DNA of 64,000 bases from Nigrospora sphaerica (GCA_018287875.1 JAGVVL010000001.1:310001-374000); one strand, 5' to 3'. Positions 18,377 through 29,936 are shown, counted from the stretch's first letter. A program made the numbers and translations. Notes: generated by a model from the letters alone, not told the origin.

Positions 18377-21083
18377 TCATGGCCACAAAGCCTGCAGTTT
18401 CACTTTCGGAAGGGAAACAACCGGCATAACCGCCATATGGATCTTGGCGCTTCCATACGGGACGAACCTCGCACTGAAGGGCTTCCCCGTCATGACAGGC
18501 TTCGTGGGCGGGTTCGCCGGCGAATCATGGGCCAGGGGCCAATCAATCTCCACGGCGGCGACGCGAAGTTCCGGTGGCGGCGCGCCCTGCTCCCAAATTG
18601 GATTGAGCAGAGGGGAAGACGCCGCAGACGGCGAGCTTGCCGACGTCTCCGCGTAGACGAGTTGAATCTGTGAAGGGTCGATGGCGACGTTCCAGACGCT
18701 CGTCGGCACGATGACGTGGTCGTGCGTGTGCTTTTGCGTCGTGTTGGCATTTAGCACACGCTGGGTGCGGTAATCGAGCGGAGGGCCTGCTGCGGTGCGA
18801 TACTCGATGGCCAGGCTGTACAACAGGGGCCCATAGAATATGGCCGCTGTGTTGTTGGCCAGAGTTTCCACTCTGGGCAATGTCGCGAGATTCAACACCA
18901 GCCTTTCACCCCCTGCCGGCACCGATAGTCGCTGCAACCCCTGCTCGGACGGATGGACAGCTACTTTCTCCCCTCCACCCTGGGCCGATAGCCGCCGAGT
19001 GACACTGCTGCTCGAGATATCAGCCCATCCGGGGATTCGGACGTAGAAGTCAAAGGCCTTGTCCGTCGTGATGGTATACTCCAAGCTCAGGTCGAAGGGG
19101 TACTTTGTCTTTGTTACGATCGACACGGTGCCGCCGTCGAGGGCAGTTGTCAGATTGCCGGGCCCCAGGAAAACGTGCACAATGCCGCCATCTTCTGTTA
19201 GCATGAACGAGTTGGCCAGGTACTTGGGATAGGCCTGCGGATGGTTTACAGTGCAGCAGGGCTTGGTGGGCTTCGGTCAGCCGTAGCTACGACGGAGCCC
19301 GCCTCTTCAGATCATTACAGGACTCACATAGTTGGGCTCAAGGCCGAAAACGTTCGAGTACGAATTGACGTCGAGCCACAGTGCGGCACCCTGCGTTAGA
19401 TTTCGGGACCAGGGCTATATTCCGCATGTTCGGGTCAGCTAGGCTAGAGCTGGAAGGTGGAAAGGACGGAGGCGGGACGCCTTCCCGCCGCTGGCCATGC
19501 AATCGATGTTGGGTGCAACACACGAACCTGATTCAGCTGCTGTACGTACTGGTGAGACCACCAATCAGCAGACACAGAGGCGGGAAAGGCGTTGAAGGCG
19601 GCTTGCTCAACCCAGTCGGCGACGTCGTTGTCGGCTAGGAACTGATAGATGTAGGCCAGGGAGAACATGACCTCGGCGGCAATGCACAGCTCAGCCCCTT
19701 TGAATGGCGAAAGATCCGAGATGTACTCATCGGCGATGATGGTGCCCGCCACCGATTTGTGCCATCTTGCCACGAGATCGATGGCCGTTCGCGTCTGTTC
19801 CTTCAGCTCGCTTCGGTGTGTCATGCGATAGATGGACAGCGGGTATCGGAGGCCTACCGAGAGCCAGTAAGCCCAGCACGCCCACAAGGTGGTCTTTTCT
19901 ACTCTGGGGGCATGCTCATTGACGTCTTCGGCTGCTCTGCACACGAGACGACTCACCTTCGGCGTGGTTTACTCCATGCAAGAAGACCCAGCTCATGTTC
20001 CAGGGCGTAAAGCCGTCGTAAAAGGTCTCGGGGTAAACACCCTCGACCCAAAACTTCCGCCAGTCCGCCCCCCAGACGACGCCACCGTCAATCATGAGCT
20101 CCATGGTCTCCCAAAGCACCCGCGAGTTGTTGCGCGGGTACTTTTCCAGCAGCCACTGGAGAGGGATATGCATCTCATGCGTCCGGCCCACGCCGAAGCC
20201 TGACGGGTCAAATGTGTCGTCCCCATGAACGATGAGGCCAGTATAATTGTCGCGCAACATGCTGTGTGCCAGATCGACGTACCGGTGCATCGCGTCTACG
20301 ATCCGCTCTGTCTGCGACGGGTCGGCCTCTGCGTATTGCTTTCATGAGGTAAGCAATCACTTGTCATGTTCCTTTTCGGGGTTTCCGTTGTGCACATGTG
20401 GGAAGCTGATCGCTCTACAGAATGTAGACAGTGGCGGTACGGCGTGGCTATCCAGAGCCACGACCCAGTGGCGTCGAAAGGAGGGAAGGCAACCGAAGGG
20501 AAGAACTGGCCAAAGGGCGTGGTTGGCCTTGAGCTTACCATTAAACCGAGCAAAAGAAGACAGCGAGCCCAGAGGCCACGGCTTTGACGTGTCGTCTCGA
20601 AGCCGAGCCAGCCGTCGGCCTGCTGATGATCCAAGACATAGTCAAGGTAGTAGCGGACCTGGGAAAGTATTCGTTCATCGTCAAGCGCGAAGGCGAGTGG
20701 CACGACGCCGTTGAACCAATAGGGCGATGCCTCATCCAGAATCGAGTACTCGGTCGTGCCGCCGAGCCATCGCGAGTCGTGCACGAATCGATAGAACTCA
20801 AACATATGGCCTGCCAACCCGTCGGCGGCGAGCTCCAGCTGGTCCCGCATCCAACCAAGTGGCTTGACGGAGCCCAAAGGGAATGTCCTGTACACCGGCT
20901 GCACCACTATGATTGCGAAGGGAGAAAAGTCAGGCACAGAGGTTATTCCGAGTGGCGTCGACGGAGCAGAACAAGCCGCTTACATGGAGCCGTGCCGTCC
21001 TGTCGTTGCAAAACGTTCTGAGAGCCCGCCGAGGCGGAGACGGAGGCGGCCGCGCAAAATCCAAACGCTCTGGATAGCTTCAT
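18377..21083 (-). CDS. Secreted GH127/DUF1680 beta-L-arabinofuranosidase-like enzyme, six exons
   Basis: Likely hydrolyses beta-L-arabinofuranosyl linkages on plant-type glycans. Exons: 21083-20984, 20906-20539, 20338-19957, 19853-19528, 19390-19328 and 19261-18377; introns of 77, 200, 103, 137 and 66 nt. The 707-residue product starts with a signal peptide (MKLSRAFGFCAAASVSASA). Family landmarks follow: LGWMRDQLELAADGL, YWFNGVVPLAFAL, DAMHRYVDLAHSML, HEMHIPLQW, WSHQYVQQLNQ and [21 protein letters not shown]. The zinc/nucleophile set known from bacterial GH127 is present: Glu338 and Cys340 (GAELC) and Cys415-Cys416 (NYPCCTVNH). Intron 2 has an unusual AAAG acceptor, but the join LGLM-QYAEADPSQTERIVDAM fits the family. 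Substrate is inferred from the family, not shown. Confidence 0.9.
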
Positions 21084-22278
21084 CGTGACAATTAGAACAC
21101 TTATTTCTGGGTTGTGGTAGAGTGGGTGAGGTCGCCAGCCGAATCAGCAGGGGGAGCCGCCTACCCATATTCCTCTCAATGCCGCGTCGTTATCCAGGCT
21201 TCTCCAACTCGGTCAGGCAATGTCGGCAGGGCGGGCGAGGAAGGTGGTAGTCGACCAAAAATGTGCGATTTGCTTCAAGGCCAGCGACTGTCGATCATTC
21301 CCAGTTTGCGGCCTCTCCTCACCAAACGCCCAATGCCGGGGCCTGATGCTGTGATGTGTCCAGCGCACAGCGGCGTCCCATTGGTGCGGAACGGTAAAGA
21401 AGCAAGCCGGCACCATGGCTTGAGAGAGATAACCTTGCTTCTGATAAGGGTCCGCTTACTTGGTGGTGACAATCGCTCGCCGCGAAGTGGGCGGCATGGC
21501 GTCGTATCTTTGCCCCTCCAGCGTCGTGTGCGCTCGTCTCCGACGAATGACTGCATGCGTTGGGCTGTGGTCGACAGAACCCCGCCGACCGGAATCGGGG
21601 CTCGCTCCGAACGCATGGCCCCAGCGAAGCTGTATCGCTGCTCCAAGAAGTGGATGACGGTGAATGGGAACGTCAGCCCGCCGCGCGCGTCGTCGGCAAT
21701 GGTTTCATGCGACTGACGACCTATCTTGGCCGTCCGCACAGCCAAGGTGGTGACTGCGCGGTCGTTGCTGCCACATGAAGAGAGGAAGAGGCCTAGTCCC
21801 CTCAAGGCCGATCAGCAACGGCGGGGTGCTTGTTTGTCGATCCCAGACCGTCGTTCACGCGCAGGGAAGACTCGGGTTTTCTGTGATTGTACCATGGCGG
21901 CTGGAATAGAGGCGAACGTGGGCAGTGGTAGAGGCAAGGAGCCGAGGTGGATGGGTGATGAATTGAAGAGGAGGAGGAGCAGCAACTGTGCGGGACTTGT
22001 GTGTTTCTGCCACTGCCTCCATGCTTTGTGCCTCCAGTACCTCTAGACCCAACCCGCCGCTCCTTCCTGATAAGCCCGTCTATGCATGCCCCAGGCGTGG
22101 GACGTCCAAATGAAAATAAATCGAACTGGCGTTACGTGGCTGCGAAAACGCCATCCCTTGCTGGAATGGAGTCATCGTGTCGTCAACAGCACCCCTGCTC
22201 TTTGGGCCAATCCAGCCAGCCCGCAACCACTGCACCCGAGACAAGTAAGCCCTTAGCTTCCTCAATATCTCACGACGC
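21084..22278. other. Gene-free stretch of 1.2 kb
   Basis: This holds the presumed promoter of the GH127 gene and the 3' flank of the F-box-like gene. The open frames of 145-200 codons on both strands overlap one another and have no recognisable features. Confidence 0.45.
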
Positions 22279-24179
22279 TCACGAGGGACTACAGGAGCTT
22301 TGTAGGAACGGGCGGTGTTCTTCCAAAGCGCGCGCACTGGAGTCGTCCAGAGGAACGGGCGCCAGGCTCAGGTATTCGGTCGCGTCGTCCGGGTACGCCA
22401 TGGGACCGCCGGCGCGCTGCACCAACGCCTGCGTCAAGGCATAGAGCGCAACACCGTCGGCCTCGTGTCGGCTCCACGGCTTTCGCAGGGCCGCGCAGCT
22501 GCTATTGCGGGGGTAGAAGGCCGGGTGCGCCTTGAAGTAGCTGAGGTGCGCCGCGCGACAGAACTGCAGGTCGGCGCACTTCCCCGCGAGGTGCCAGAAC
22601 ACGTGTGCCCACGTCTCGGTCGCGAGGGTGTCCTGGTCCTCCCCGCGCCCGAGCGGAAGCGCCTTGATTTTGATGTCGTCCAGGTTGACCCGCCGGATCG
22701 GGTTCCGAGGTTGCCCTTCTCCCTCCCCGGCGGCGCCGGCGGAGAGAAGCTGCAGGAGGGAGCGCGTGCTGGTCCACAATCGCGACAGCGAGAGCACCTT
22801 CAACCCACGCCGCGGCCAGAAGTCTGTTAGTTGGTCCAAGTCCAGGTAATGCGTGGCCTGGATGCCCAGGGACTCGAGGTTGCCGCACTCGGCGATGAAG
22901 CGCCAGAACGCGGCCTCGTGACACGGTGCCCGGTTGGGGTATGCATACTGCCAGTTGGACGGCATGTTGGCGGTGTACTGCTCGAAGCTGCCGGCACCGT
23001 CATCGTTGCCTTCTTCGCGCTGGTGGCCGGATAGGCCAAACGCCCCGCCGGCACCCGTGCGATCGGTGACGACAAGGAGCAGGTGGCGCAGCGACGCCTT
23101 GGTTGCGGGCGCCAGCGCCGTCCCCAGGATACCCACGTCGCGTGTCGTTGGAACCGCCAGCCGCAGATCCGTCAAGTAGGAAAAGGACGGCTGGTCAAAA
23201 CCGTAACGGATCGTGTCCAGCAGCGCGTTGACGGCTTCATTGTCGTAGCACTCCACGACACCATAGTGACTCCCTATTTCGGGAAATGACACCCCGAATG
23301 AGTCGACCGACTGGACGGTATCAAACGCTCGCCGGAGCAGAGCTTGGGCCTCCGATGTATCGTAATGTTTCTTCAGACCCGGGCCTCCCTGGCGATTGTA
23401 GTATCCACCGAGTTTCTCAGTATGTGAACGGTATCTTTGCTCAAAAGCAGCAGACTGGCCATCAGCTGGCGCCCGGGACCCCTCGGCTCTGGCATTCGGT
23501 TAGCATTTGCTGGCAATCACACAATGGGGGACTATGAACCCTTGCCAACTGTATTCCCTCCTGAAAGTCTGCAAGCTGTGAAGAAGAGGGAGCCTAAGGT
23601 GACGCGCCTGGGCAGTGATGTGCTCGTGAGCCACAACAGTCTGCTCCAGGCGCCCTCGGTCGTTGATATCCAGTTTCCACTCCATACTCCGCATCATGAA
23701 GCGGGTGGCGCCAGCATACCACAACCGGGATACAAGCCGCAGACTCAGGAGGTCTCGCAACAGCGTCTGCCGCCGCACAAATCCCGTTTCCGGCAATCCC
23801 TTGGGGTATCCTCTGGCACGGCCTTCGCATTGGACGCGCCTGGAAACCGGGATGGTGTCCGGGCAAAACTTGAACTGGGACCAACTGCTGCTCAGGTGTA
23901 TGGATCTGAAGGGTGCTTCTATCTCAAGCTGCCAAGGCTCCGTTGGAGAGGGCCGGTGCCGACGAAAACTGTTTAGTGGTCGATATTCGACCAGCTCGGA
24001 TACTATCTAGACTGCGGTGAGTCTGACGTGTTTCCCAGTGATAGTCAAAGACTCGCAGTGGAAGGCTTGCCCAGCACGACATTGCTCAGGATAGGATTGG
24101 GTAGGATTGGGTGGAGCTGTGTGGTTGTTGCCGGGCAAGCTCCACTTACCTGGTACACAACCTCATTAGGGAGTTCCAT
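22279..24179 (-). CDS. F-box-like protein, three exons
   Basis: Exon 1 is 24179-24150 (MELPNEVVYQ, donor GTAAGT), exon 2 is 24006-23540 and exon 3 is 23488-22279, giving 568 residues. The first splice reads MELPNEVVYQ-IVSELVEYRP, a good N-terminal F-box-like helix; LLSLRLVSRLWYAGATRFM further on matches the second half of an F-box. The rest has scattered leucine-rich stretches (for example FWRFIAECGNLESLGIQATH, WPRRGLKVLSLSRLW), as in fungal F-box/LRR-like proteins. The likely role is substrate recognition in an SCF ubiquitin ligase, inferred from the fold. Intron 2 is 51 nt with an atypical GTTCAT donor but a good CTAAC branch site. Such genes are often lineage-specific, and this one sits beside HET and NLR relics. 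Confidence 0.75.
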
Positions 24180-24839
24180 TCTGCCAGCGCTTTCTCGTCG
24201 GCGTGTAGAAAGTGTAGCGAAGGAGTTAAGATGGGCCAAAGTCTTTACCAAGGGAAACTGACTCGACGCACATCGCTTTTCGTGAGCCAAAGGTCTCGGA
24301 TGAGGTTAGATTGCGGAGGTGCTGTCAGCAAACAATAGTCACGTGAAACTCCTTACGCTGCCCCTTTACAAGACTTTAGACTGCTTACAGCCCTGCTCGT
24401 GATCGTTCTGAAAGTAAGCGCCCTCGGAGATGAATCCAATACCGACCCGTCTGTGCTCCGCAGAACCGGGACCGACGGCTCCGAATCGCCCATTGGTAGC
24501 ACGAGGGCAACTATAGGATTAATCCGTCCTCCAACTGGCGTAATCCGTGTTCGTCTTCAGGCGGAGTCTCCTCGTCGGTGCGTTCAGCCTCAGTGGTCAT
24601 ACACTTGGCACGCCACCGTTCCGCTCCGCAGCACCGGCAGCCCCAACAGTATCATATGACGCCGTTCCAAGATCTCGAGCAGTCCACCGCCTTGCAAAAC
24701 GTAGGGAACAGAAACGAACGCGCACCTTGCCCACCGCGGCCCACGACCAGGAAGGAGCCCCAATCTCAGGACCATCCCTTTCTCCACTTGCTGTCTTAGG
24801 CCGCTAACTTGACGTTCGTCGTTCATTGCCACATACCAC

Positions 24840-25340
24840 AGCAGTCCTCGGTGAAGGTCCTCGGCCCAGAAGGCCTTTGAAGTAGGAAGCCGGCTTGCCG
24901 AGCGAGGCTTCGAGGACCGCGGCCAAGCCCTCCACCGCCGGCAGCGTATCCGCCACGTTCGTCAGGTTGCGGTCGGTGTACCCCTGAACGAGCGAGTACC
25001 ACGCCGCGAAGGCCGGCTTCCGTCCGCGCCATCGTCCGTGTGAGGGTCGGCGGCCAGGGGCCGGAGGACGGGGTCGGTCTCGCTGGCGGTCGCGCGGGCA
25101 CACCGCCAGGCCAGGAGGCCCCGTCCCAGCACCAGGGCATGCAAGCTCAGCGCCTCCTCCTGCAGCGTCCAGCCGCGCCGGGCGAGAAACTTCTCCTGGT
25201 TCCGTGTGCCCGCCACAGTCAGTCGGCGACCGGCAGGCTCGCGTCCCCGCGCCGTGATCTTGGGGGCGAAGGCTATGGTGCAGGGGTAAAGCTGGCGCGG
25301 GTCCGCGGGTTTTGGTGGGAGAATACCCACCTGTGTCCCC
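24840..25340 (-). pseudogene. HET-domain protein relic, frameshifted
   Basis: On the minus strand one frame (about 25200-25080) reads RRGWTLQEEALSLHALVLG and RGLLAWRCARATASE, the conserved WTLQE...xxWxC block of HET (heterokaryon incompatibility) proteins. The next family block, WYSLVQGYTDRNLTNVADT followed by LPAVEGLAAVLEA and YFKGL, lies in a different frame (about 25010-24860). A frameshift must fall at about 25080-25010. The N-terminal YxALSYxWG part is not visible upstream, and the sequence ends soon after YFKGL. This is therefore a truncated, broken copy, not an active incompatibility gene. Confidence 0.75.
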
Positions 25341-25665
25341 GGTGATCCCTCTACGCAGAGAGTGAGGGAAGGGCGTCGGCCATGTAGTCATATGACCTAG
25401 GGTCCCTAAGACCGCTGATCGGTTTTCACTCGTGAACCAACCTTCACATTTACTCTAACTTCCAGCCTGCATTCGATCGCGCCCCCAGATATTTCCGTAA
25501 CCAAGGCACCACTATCTATTTCTACGAGTCAGCCAAGTTTTGGTGCATTGTTCAGTCACACCGGAGAGCAAAAGAAGAGAGGGGACAGCATTCGATGGCT
25601 ACACCAAGTTCGTCTGTTGACAAATCTTCATTCTGTTCGCCACTTTGATTTAGTTTATTGGAACG

Positions 25666-25881
25666 GGTCAATAGCCAATGTTGAATTGATCTCAGTCCCT
25701 AAAGCAAACCAACACGGGTCGATGCTGAATTGATCCCATTCCCAAAAGTATACGGGTCGATGTTGAATTGATCCCATCCCATCCCCAAAAGTAAACCGAT
25801 AAGGGTCGATGTTGAATTGATCCCATCCCATCCCCAAAAGCAAACCAATATGGGTCGGTGTTGAACTGAGCCCATCCCAAC
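25666..25881. repeat. Minisatellite, 4-5 diverged units of about 38-55 bp
   Basis: Each unit contains gggtcgatgttgaattgatc followed by a cccatccc(atcccc)aaaagyaaacc tail; units start near 25666, 25716, 25752, 25801 and 25850. Units differ in length by loss or gain of the cccatcccatcccc segment. It is intergenic. Confidence 0.85.
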
Positions 25882-26097
25882 ACGGTAGCGTGTCCCTCCT
25901 CGACTTCACCAAAACGAATCACTTCTTGCCCCTGACGGCAGCTGAAGGCCAGTCTCTGGTAGCCTACACCGTGTTTGTGGCACCCTTCACCCGGCGTCAG
26001 TCGGAGCACTTTGGGGTCGGCTATTGTGACCAACAGCCGCAGCTCCAAGCCGTCACATTGTCTCCCATTGGCCGGATGGACTACAATGCCGGTCAGG

Positions 26098-26352
26098 GTG
26101 CCCGTCGACAACGAGTCCAGAATCGTTTGGGAAGAGAGAGGAGGAACCCTGTACGCCCTTGCGGCATCAAGGTGACGGGCCACGCCCCTCGGCATAGTAT
26201 AGCCTGTCCAACGGGAGGAGAGCGGCCTTCCTGCCGTGGAAGTCGGGCTATGCTATGCTGGAGAACTTTCGGGTCCGTCCCTCGAGGCAATCAGCATACA
26301 GGCTTCCTGCTGTCGCATCTCGAAGGATACTGGAGTCGATCTCGACAGGCAC
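26098..26352. repeat. Imperfect inverted duplication of a coding-like segment
   Basis: The reverse complement of 26098-26156 aligns without gaps to 26294-26352 at about 76% identity (45/59 by eye). Weaker similarity continues inward through ggctatactatgc (near 26195-26210) and ggctatgctatgc (near 26248-26260). Translated outward, the arms give AYRVPPLSSQTILDSLSTGT (minus) and AYRLPAVASRRILESISTGT (plus). Many differences are conservative, suggesting two diverged paralogous coding fragments in head-to-head orientation. I do not recognise the protein. Confidence 0.7.
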
Positions 26353-26437
26353 GAGAACTGTAGTCTGTTATCTAACACCACGCAGGTGTAGGGGCTCATT
26401 TCATGTGGGTAGAGGGAGATACGTTACCGATGATTCA

Positions 26438-26934
26438 TCATTCGATGCCCAGATGTTGCATGACTGCCAGGGCAGCTTCCAGGTTAGCGTCTTCATGCAC
26501 AGCCCCCAAGAGAGCTTCGAAGACAGTGGCCTTCGTCTTGGACGAAATGACCCCCTGCTGGCTCGGGTTCATGATGACGTGAGGGCTCAACTCGGCCTCG
26601 TCGAAGATTTCGGCCAATTTGGTGTTTTTGGTGACCCGCTGCATCCGAATCGATGTCTGTCCTGCAAACCAAATGTTAACAATGGTCGCTCGTGGGATAC
26701 TAACGAGCAGAACGTATTACCTTTGGACTCATGCAGTTCGCGGCTTCGCCTGCCCACACTGATTCGGAGAACAGCATCTCCGATTTGAGCAAGAGACGCA
26801 TTCCCGTCGAAATGGGCATGTCCGGCTGTGACCTGGAACACTATACCAGCTGTCGTGAGCGCCTCCTCGCACAGGCGCCTGTCTTGAAAGATGTAGTTGA
26901 GCTTGACCTCGAGGATATCAATTGACTCGTTCAT
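26438..26934 (-). CDS. Small RNase III-like domain protein, two exons
   Basis: Exon 1 is 26934-26721 and exon 2 is 26661-26438, separated by a 59-nt intron (GTAATA donor, TTTGCAG acceptor); product 145 residues. It is almost entirely a single RNase III-like domain: RRLCEEALTTAG, then NASLAQIGDAVLRI, then RVTKNTKLAEIFDEAELS and KTKATVFEALLGAVHEDANL. Family members carry E-x-LGDAVL and AD-x-x-EA as catalytic acidic motifs. Here the first Glu is replaced in NASLAQIGDAVL and the second motif reads ATVFEA without the Asp, so catalysis is doubtful. There is no dsRNA-binding domain. Short single-domain proteins like this are common in Sordariomycetes; the role is unknown. The in-frame region upstream of 26934 has no ATG. 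Confidence 0.75.
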
Positions 26935-27635
26935 CTTGTCAGCGGAATTGGCAGCGAGTTGTGTTGAAGTAAAGATGAAAAAGGCGATGAGAGGAATTTG
27001 GCTAAGGTAAAAGTGTGAGGGAGTACGAGGCGGGCTGGGTGCCGAGACTCTTAAATTGTGTTCGAGAAGGCGGTGTGTCGCAGCAGTCTTGCTACATATG
27101 AGAGGGGGAGGGAGTCTCGTACGAGAAAACAAAAGTGACACCTCCCTCGATAGGCGCCAATAAAGGTGACGCTGTATCCAATCAATGCCCTCTAACCCTT
27201 ATGAAGCTCAGCGAGGCCTTCTTATCTTGTAGGCGCCAGGAAGTATATGCAGGTCTGATTGGGCAAGGCGCCGCCAATGTTCTCTGGTACGGGGGCAGTG
27301 AAATTGCCTCGCCTGTCGGCCTTGATCTTGGCGAGGAGGCAGGGCGGACCGCAGGCGCTGGGCCGCGTAGCTTAAGTGGAAATAGGCAACGGGAGGAGGC
27401 TCAATGCTATGAAGCGGCTTGGAAAACAGTGTATCCGTGTATCTTCCCTCCCACATCGGCTCCTGTCTGTTACCTCATCTCACTATGCCCTAGCGGCTCA
27501 CGCGACGCAACCATGGACACCACTGCTCCCACCCCACGTCTTCGCTCCCGGCACTGTCACCTGTTGGGTTGGAAGGTCCAGAACCGGAGATCTCAGCACC
27601 AGGGAGTCCTGCGAAGGAAATAAGTTTCATCTTTT
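26935..27635. other. Intergenic, divergent flank of RNase III-like gene and NLR relic
   Basis: About 700 bp. It holds the 5' flank of the RNase III-like gene. Nothing recognisable is encoded apart from possible degraded N-terminal codons of the NLR relic after about 27510. Confidence 0.45.
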
Positions 27636-28338
27636 GACAGAAGTTGATCGATTTCAGAGAGGAGCTGTTGCCATCGCAGGTGGACGAGTTCTCCAAAACC
27701 ACACTGGTCCACGTCAAGAAGAAGATCATAGACATACAGTCCAAGCAGGAGGCTAAAAAGAAGATGATGAATCTCTCTAGACTACGGTCATTTCTCGAGC
27801 AGTTCAGAAATTTCGACAACATTTACAAAGAGGCAAGGCTGTGAGGTGGTCACGCCACCAGACTGTGAGTTGGATCTGGGGGCCATCGCTATGGATTCTC
27901 GAGGTACTGTAGTACCCAATACGCGGCACGGAAGACTGCGAGATTTCTCCGTCACTAACAGACGTGGGAAGACTGCCTCCGAGCACCCTAAAACGTTTGA
28001 GAGCAGTTTGGACGGATACTGCAAGCTTGGCAAACACGTACCGGCAACCCATCATTACCGAGAGTTGGTTCTGAACAATCCCAAGGTAACCGGAACCTTG
28101 GCTTACATGTACCATGACTTGTTGGTTTTCCACAAAAGGGTTGTCGGGCTCTTACGATGCCAGGGTACTTCATCACGCGTGCTGATTCAGGGGGGTTTGT
28201 TAACTCGAGTCCTCGGCAAATAGGATGGCGAAAGACCTTGGACTCGAGATTGCAAGATTATGAGGGAGAGTTCCAGAATCTCTTGGCCAACTTCAGAACA
28301 CACTCGGAACTTCTCGACACACTTTTTCGTAGCTAAGC
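27636..28338 (+). pseudogene. STAND/NLR-type N-terminal domain relic, several frameshifts
   Basis: Four blocks match, in order and in three different frames, the N-terminal domain that precedes NACHT/STAND modules in fungal NLR-like proteins. Block 1 (27644-27840) reads FREELLPSQVDEFSKTTL and MMNLSRLRSFLEQFRNFDN. Block 2 (27862-27905) reads TVSWIWGPSLWILE. Block 3 (about 27978-28130) reads FESSLDGYCKLGKHVP and YMYHDLLVFHKR. Block 4 (28223-28338) reads GWRKTLDSRLQDYEGEFQN and ends in a stop after DTLFRS. No P-loop or NACHT follows. No intron of viable size rejoins blocks 1 and 2, so this is a decayed gene. The family match is by pattern recall. Confidence 0.7.
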
Positions 28339-29936
28339 CATTTGACAATAGTGGCTGCCGGGCTTGCCTTTTACGCGAAAGGCATGGAAGAACATACTGC
28401 CTCTTTTCATTCCGTAGTGGGATAAAGCCATGAAGGGAATAGAACATGCGTAGAAAAAAGAAAGAAAGAAGCAGGTGTTGTGAGAGGCAAGGCTGGCGAG
28501 AGGCGATGGGTGTCGCCCTCCGTTTTATGAGACTAGACTGCCTGAAGTCGCTTTCTGGCCCCAGACGAGGCTGTTGATGCCTCGCAGGCCCAATATCCCA
28601 TCTGCATCCTGCATTGACAGGCTCGACGGAAGGCACTCGACAACCTAAACTCCTCTCCGCCCCGCCGGCCCCAACATCTTCTAAACGCATAAACGCCAAC
28701 AAGAGCAGATTTTCCAGTCGGCCAGCCTCGTCGACAACGTGGTGAACGCCGCGAAGCCGTCCAAGCATGCCGTCCAAGCGGCTTCACGGTTCCACAAGAC
28801 GACCAGCCCAGGCTTCGGCGGGCGAACTTGGTCGAACTATGCGGCGCAGTGTGGAAATACTGCACTGCTCCCAGAAAAGAATCCACGGGGTACACGGGCC
28901 GCCATGGCAGTGGGCGCGCAGCTCACATAATCAGTAGGAGGCTTTCTCGGGGCTGCGAGGGGACTAAAATTGCTGTGCTGCTCGCCTTCGCATGGAAAAA
29001 ATGAGCCAAGCCACCTGGTCGATGATGGGGCAACCAATCAAGCCCTCGAGAGCCTGGGGTGCCAACCGCCAGTGTCTGCTGTCCGCCTCACGTTGACTAG
29101 GATGGGATCCCCGGTGCGGATGGGACGTTGGGCCGCGGGTTGAAGGCGGCGAATAACGGAGAGGGGTAGATCTTGGAGACGCTGGCCGTAGTTCAAGGGT
29201 GGTGCCGGGAGACAAAAGGGGGGAGAGAAAAGGGGGGGAGGGAGGGGTTGTTCATTCGGGACTGGTATTTTGACAATATCTGCGGGTGAAGCCACCGGAG
29301 GCCTGAGCCCGAGCCGCCGGAAGCGGGCCGCGTCGTAGGCCCGCGAGCCGATTGTCTTGCCGCACCGATCGGATATCGCCCCAGCGGGATCAGCTGCCCG
29401 GCGAAGTACATACTAGTGGTATATATGGAGTAGTAAGTACTTTACATTGAGTATTGACTTGATGTACGTCGTATATACAACCACATATGGAGTATCTCGC
29501 TGGGTCCAGGCTGCTAGCATATAACTCGACGGGGGCCACAAGTACTATGAGCCTTGCTGAGAGAGCAGATAGTCGACGAAGCGACGGCGTTAAGTATCAT
29601 ATTCAAAGTAGTAAATGAAGACAATGTATGCGACCAAGTGCCAACCATAACGCCATACTTGATGCAGACCAAAATGTCCTATTGTATGCCGTAGCGTAAG
29701 ACCACAATGCCTCGACGCGGTTCGCACCGCTGACACGGCCTGGCCCAGGACAGAGGCGTTTCTGCATGTCCTTAAAAAAGCCAACCGACCGCGCCTTGCT
29801 AAACCCTGATTTCAATTGTGATTTCGAGATCCCCAACAATACAAACCCTTCAATTCTTCCCCACCATATGCTTTGCTGGGCCGTCACCGACAGCGAGCGC
29901 AAGCTGCTGTTCGGGAGTGGATGGCGGCCAGACGAG
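28339..29936. other. Gene-free stretch of 1.6 kb
   Basis: No supported gene. The part at about 29405-29660 is AT-richer, with repeated tagtatat/gtatatac motifs near 29410-29480. Short frames on both strands have no recognisable product. Confidence 0.45.
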
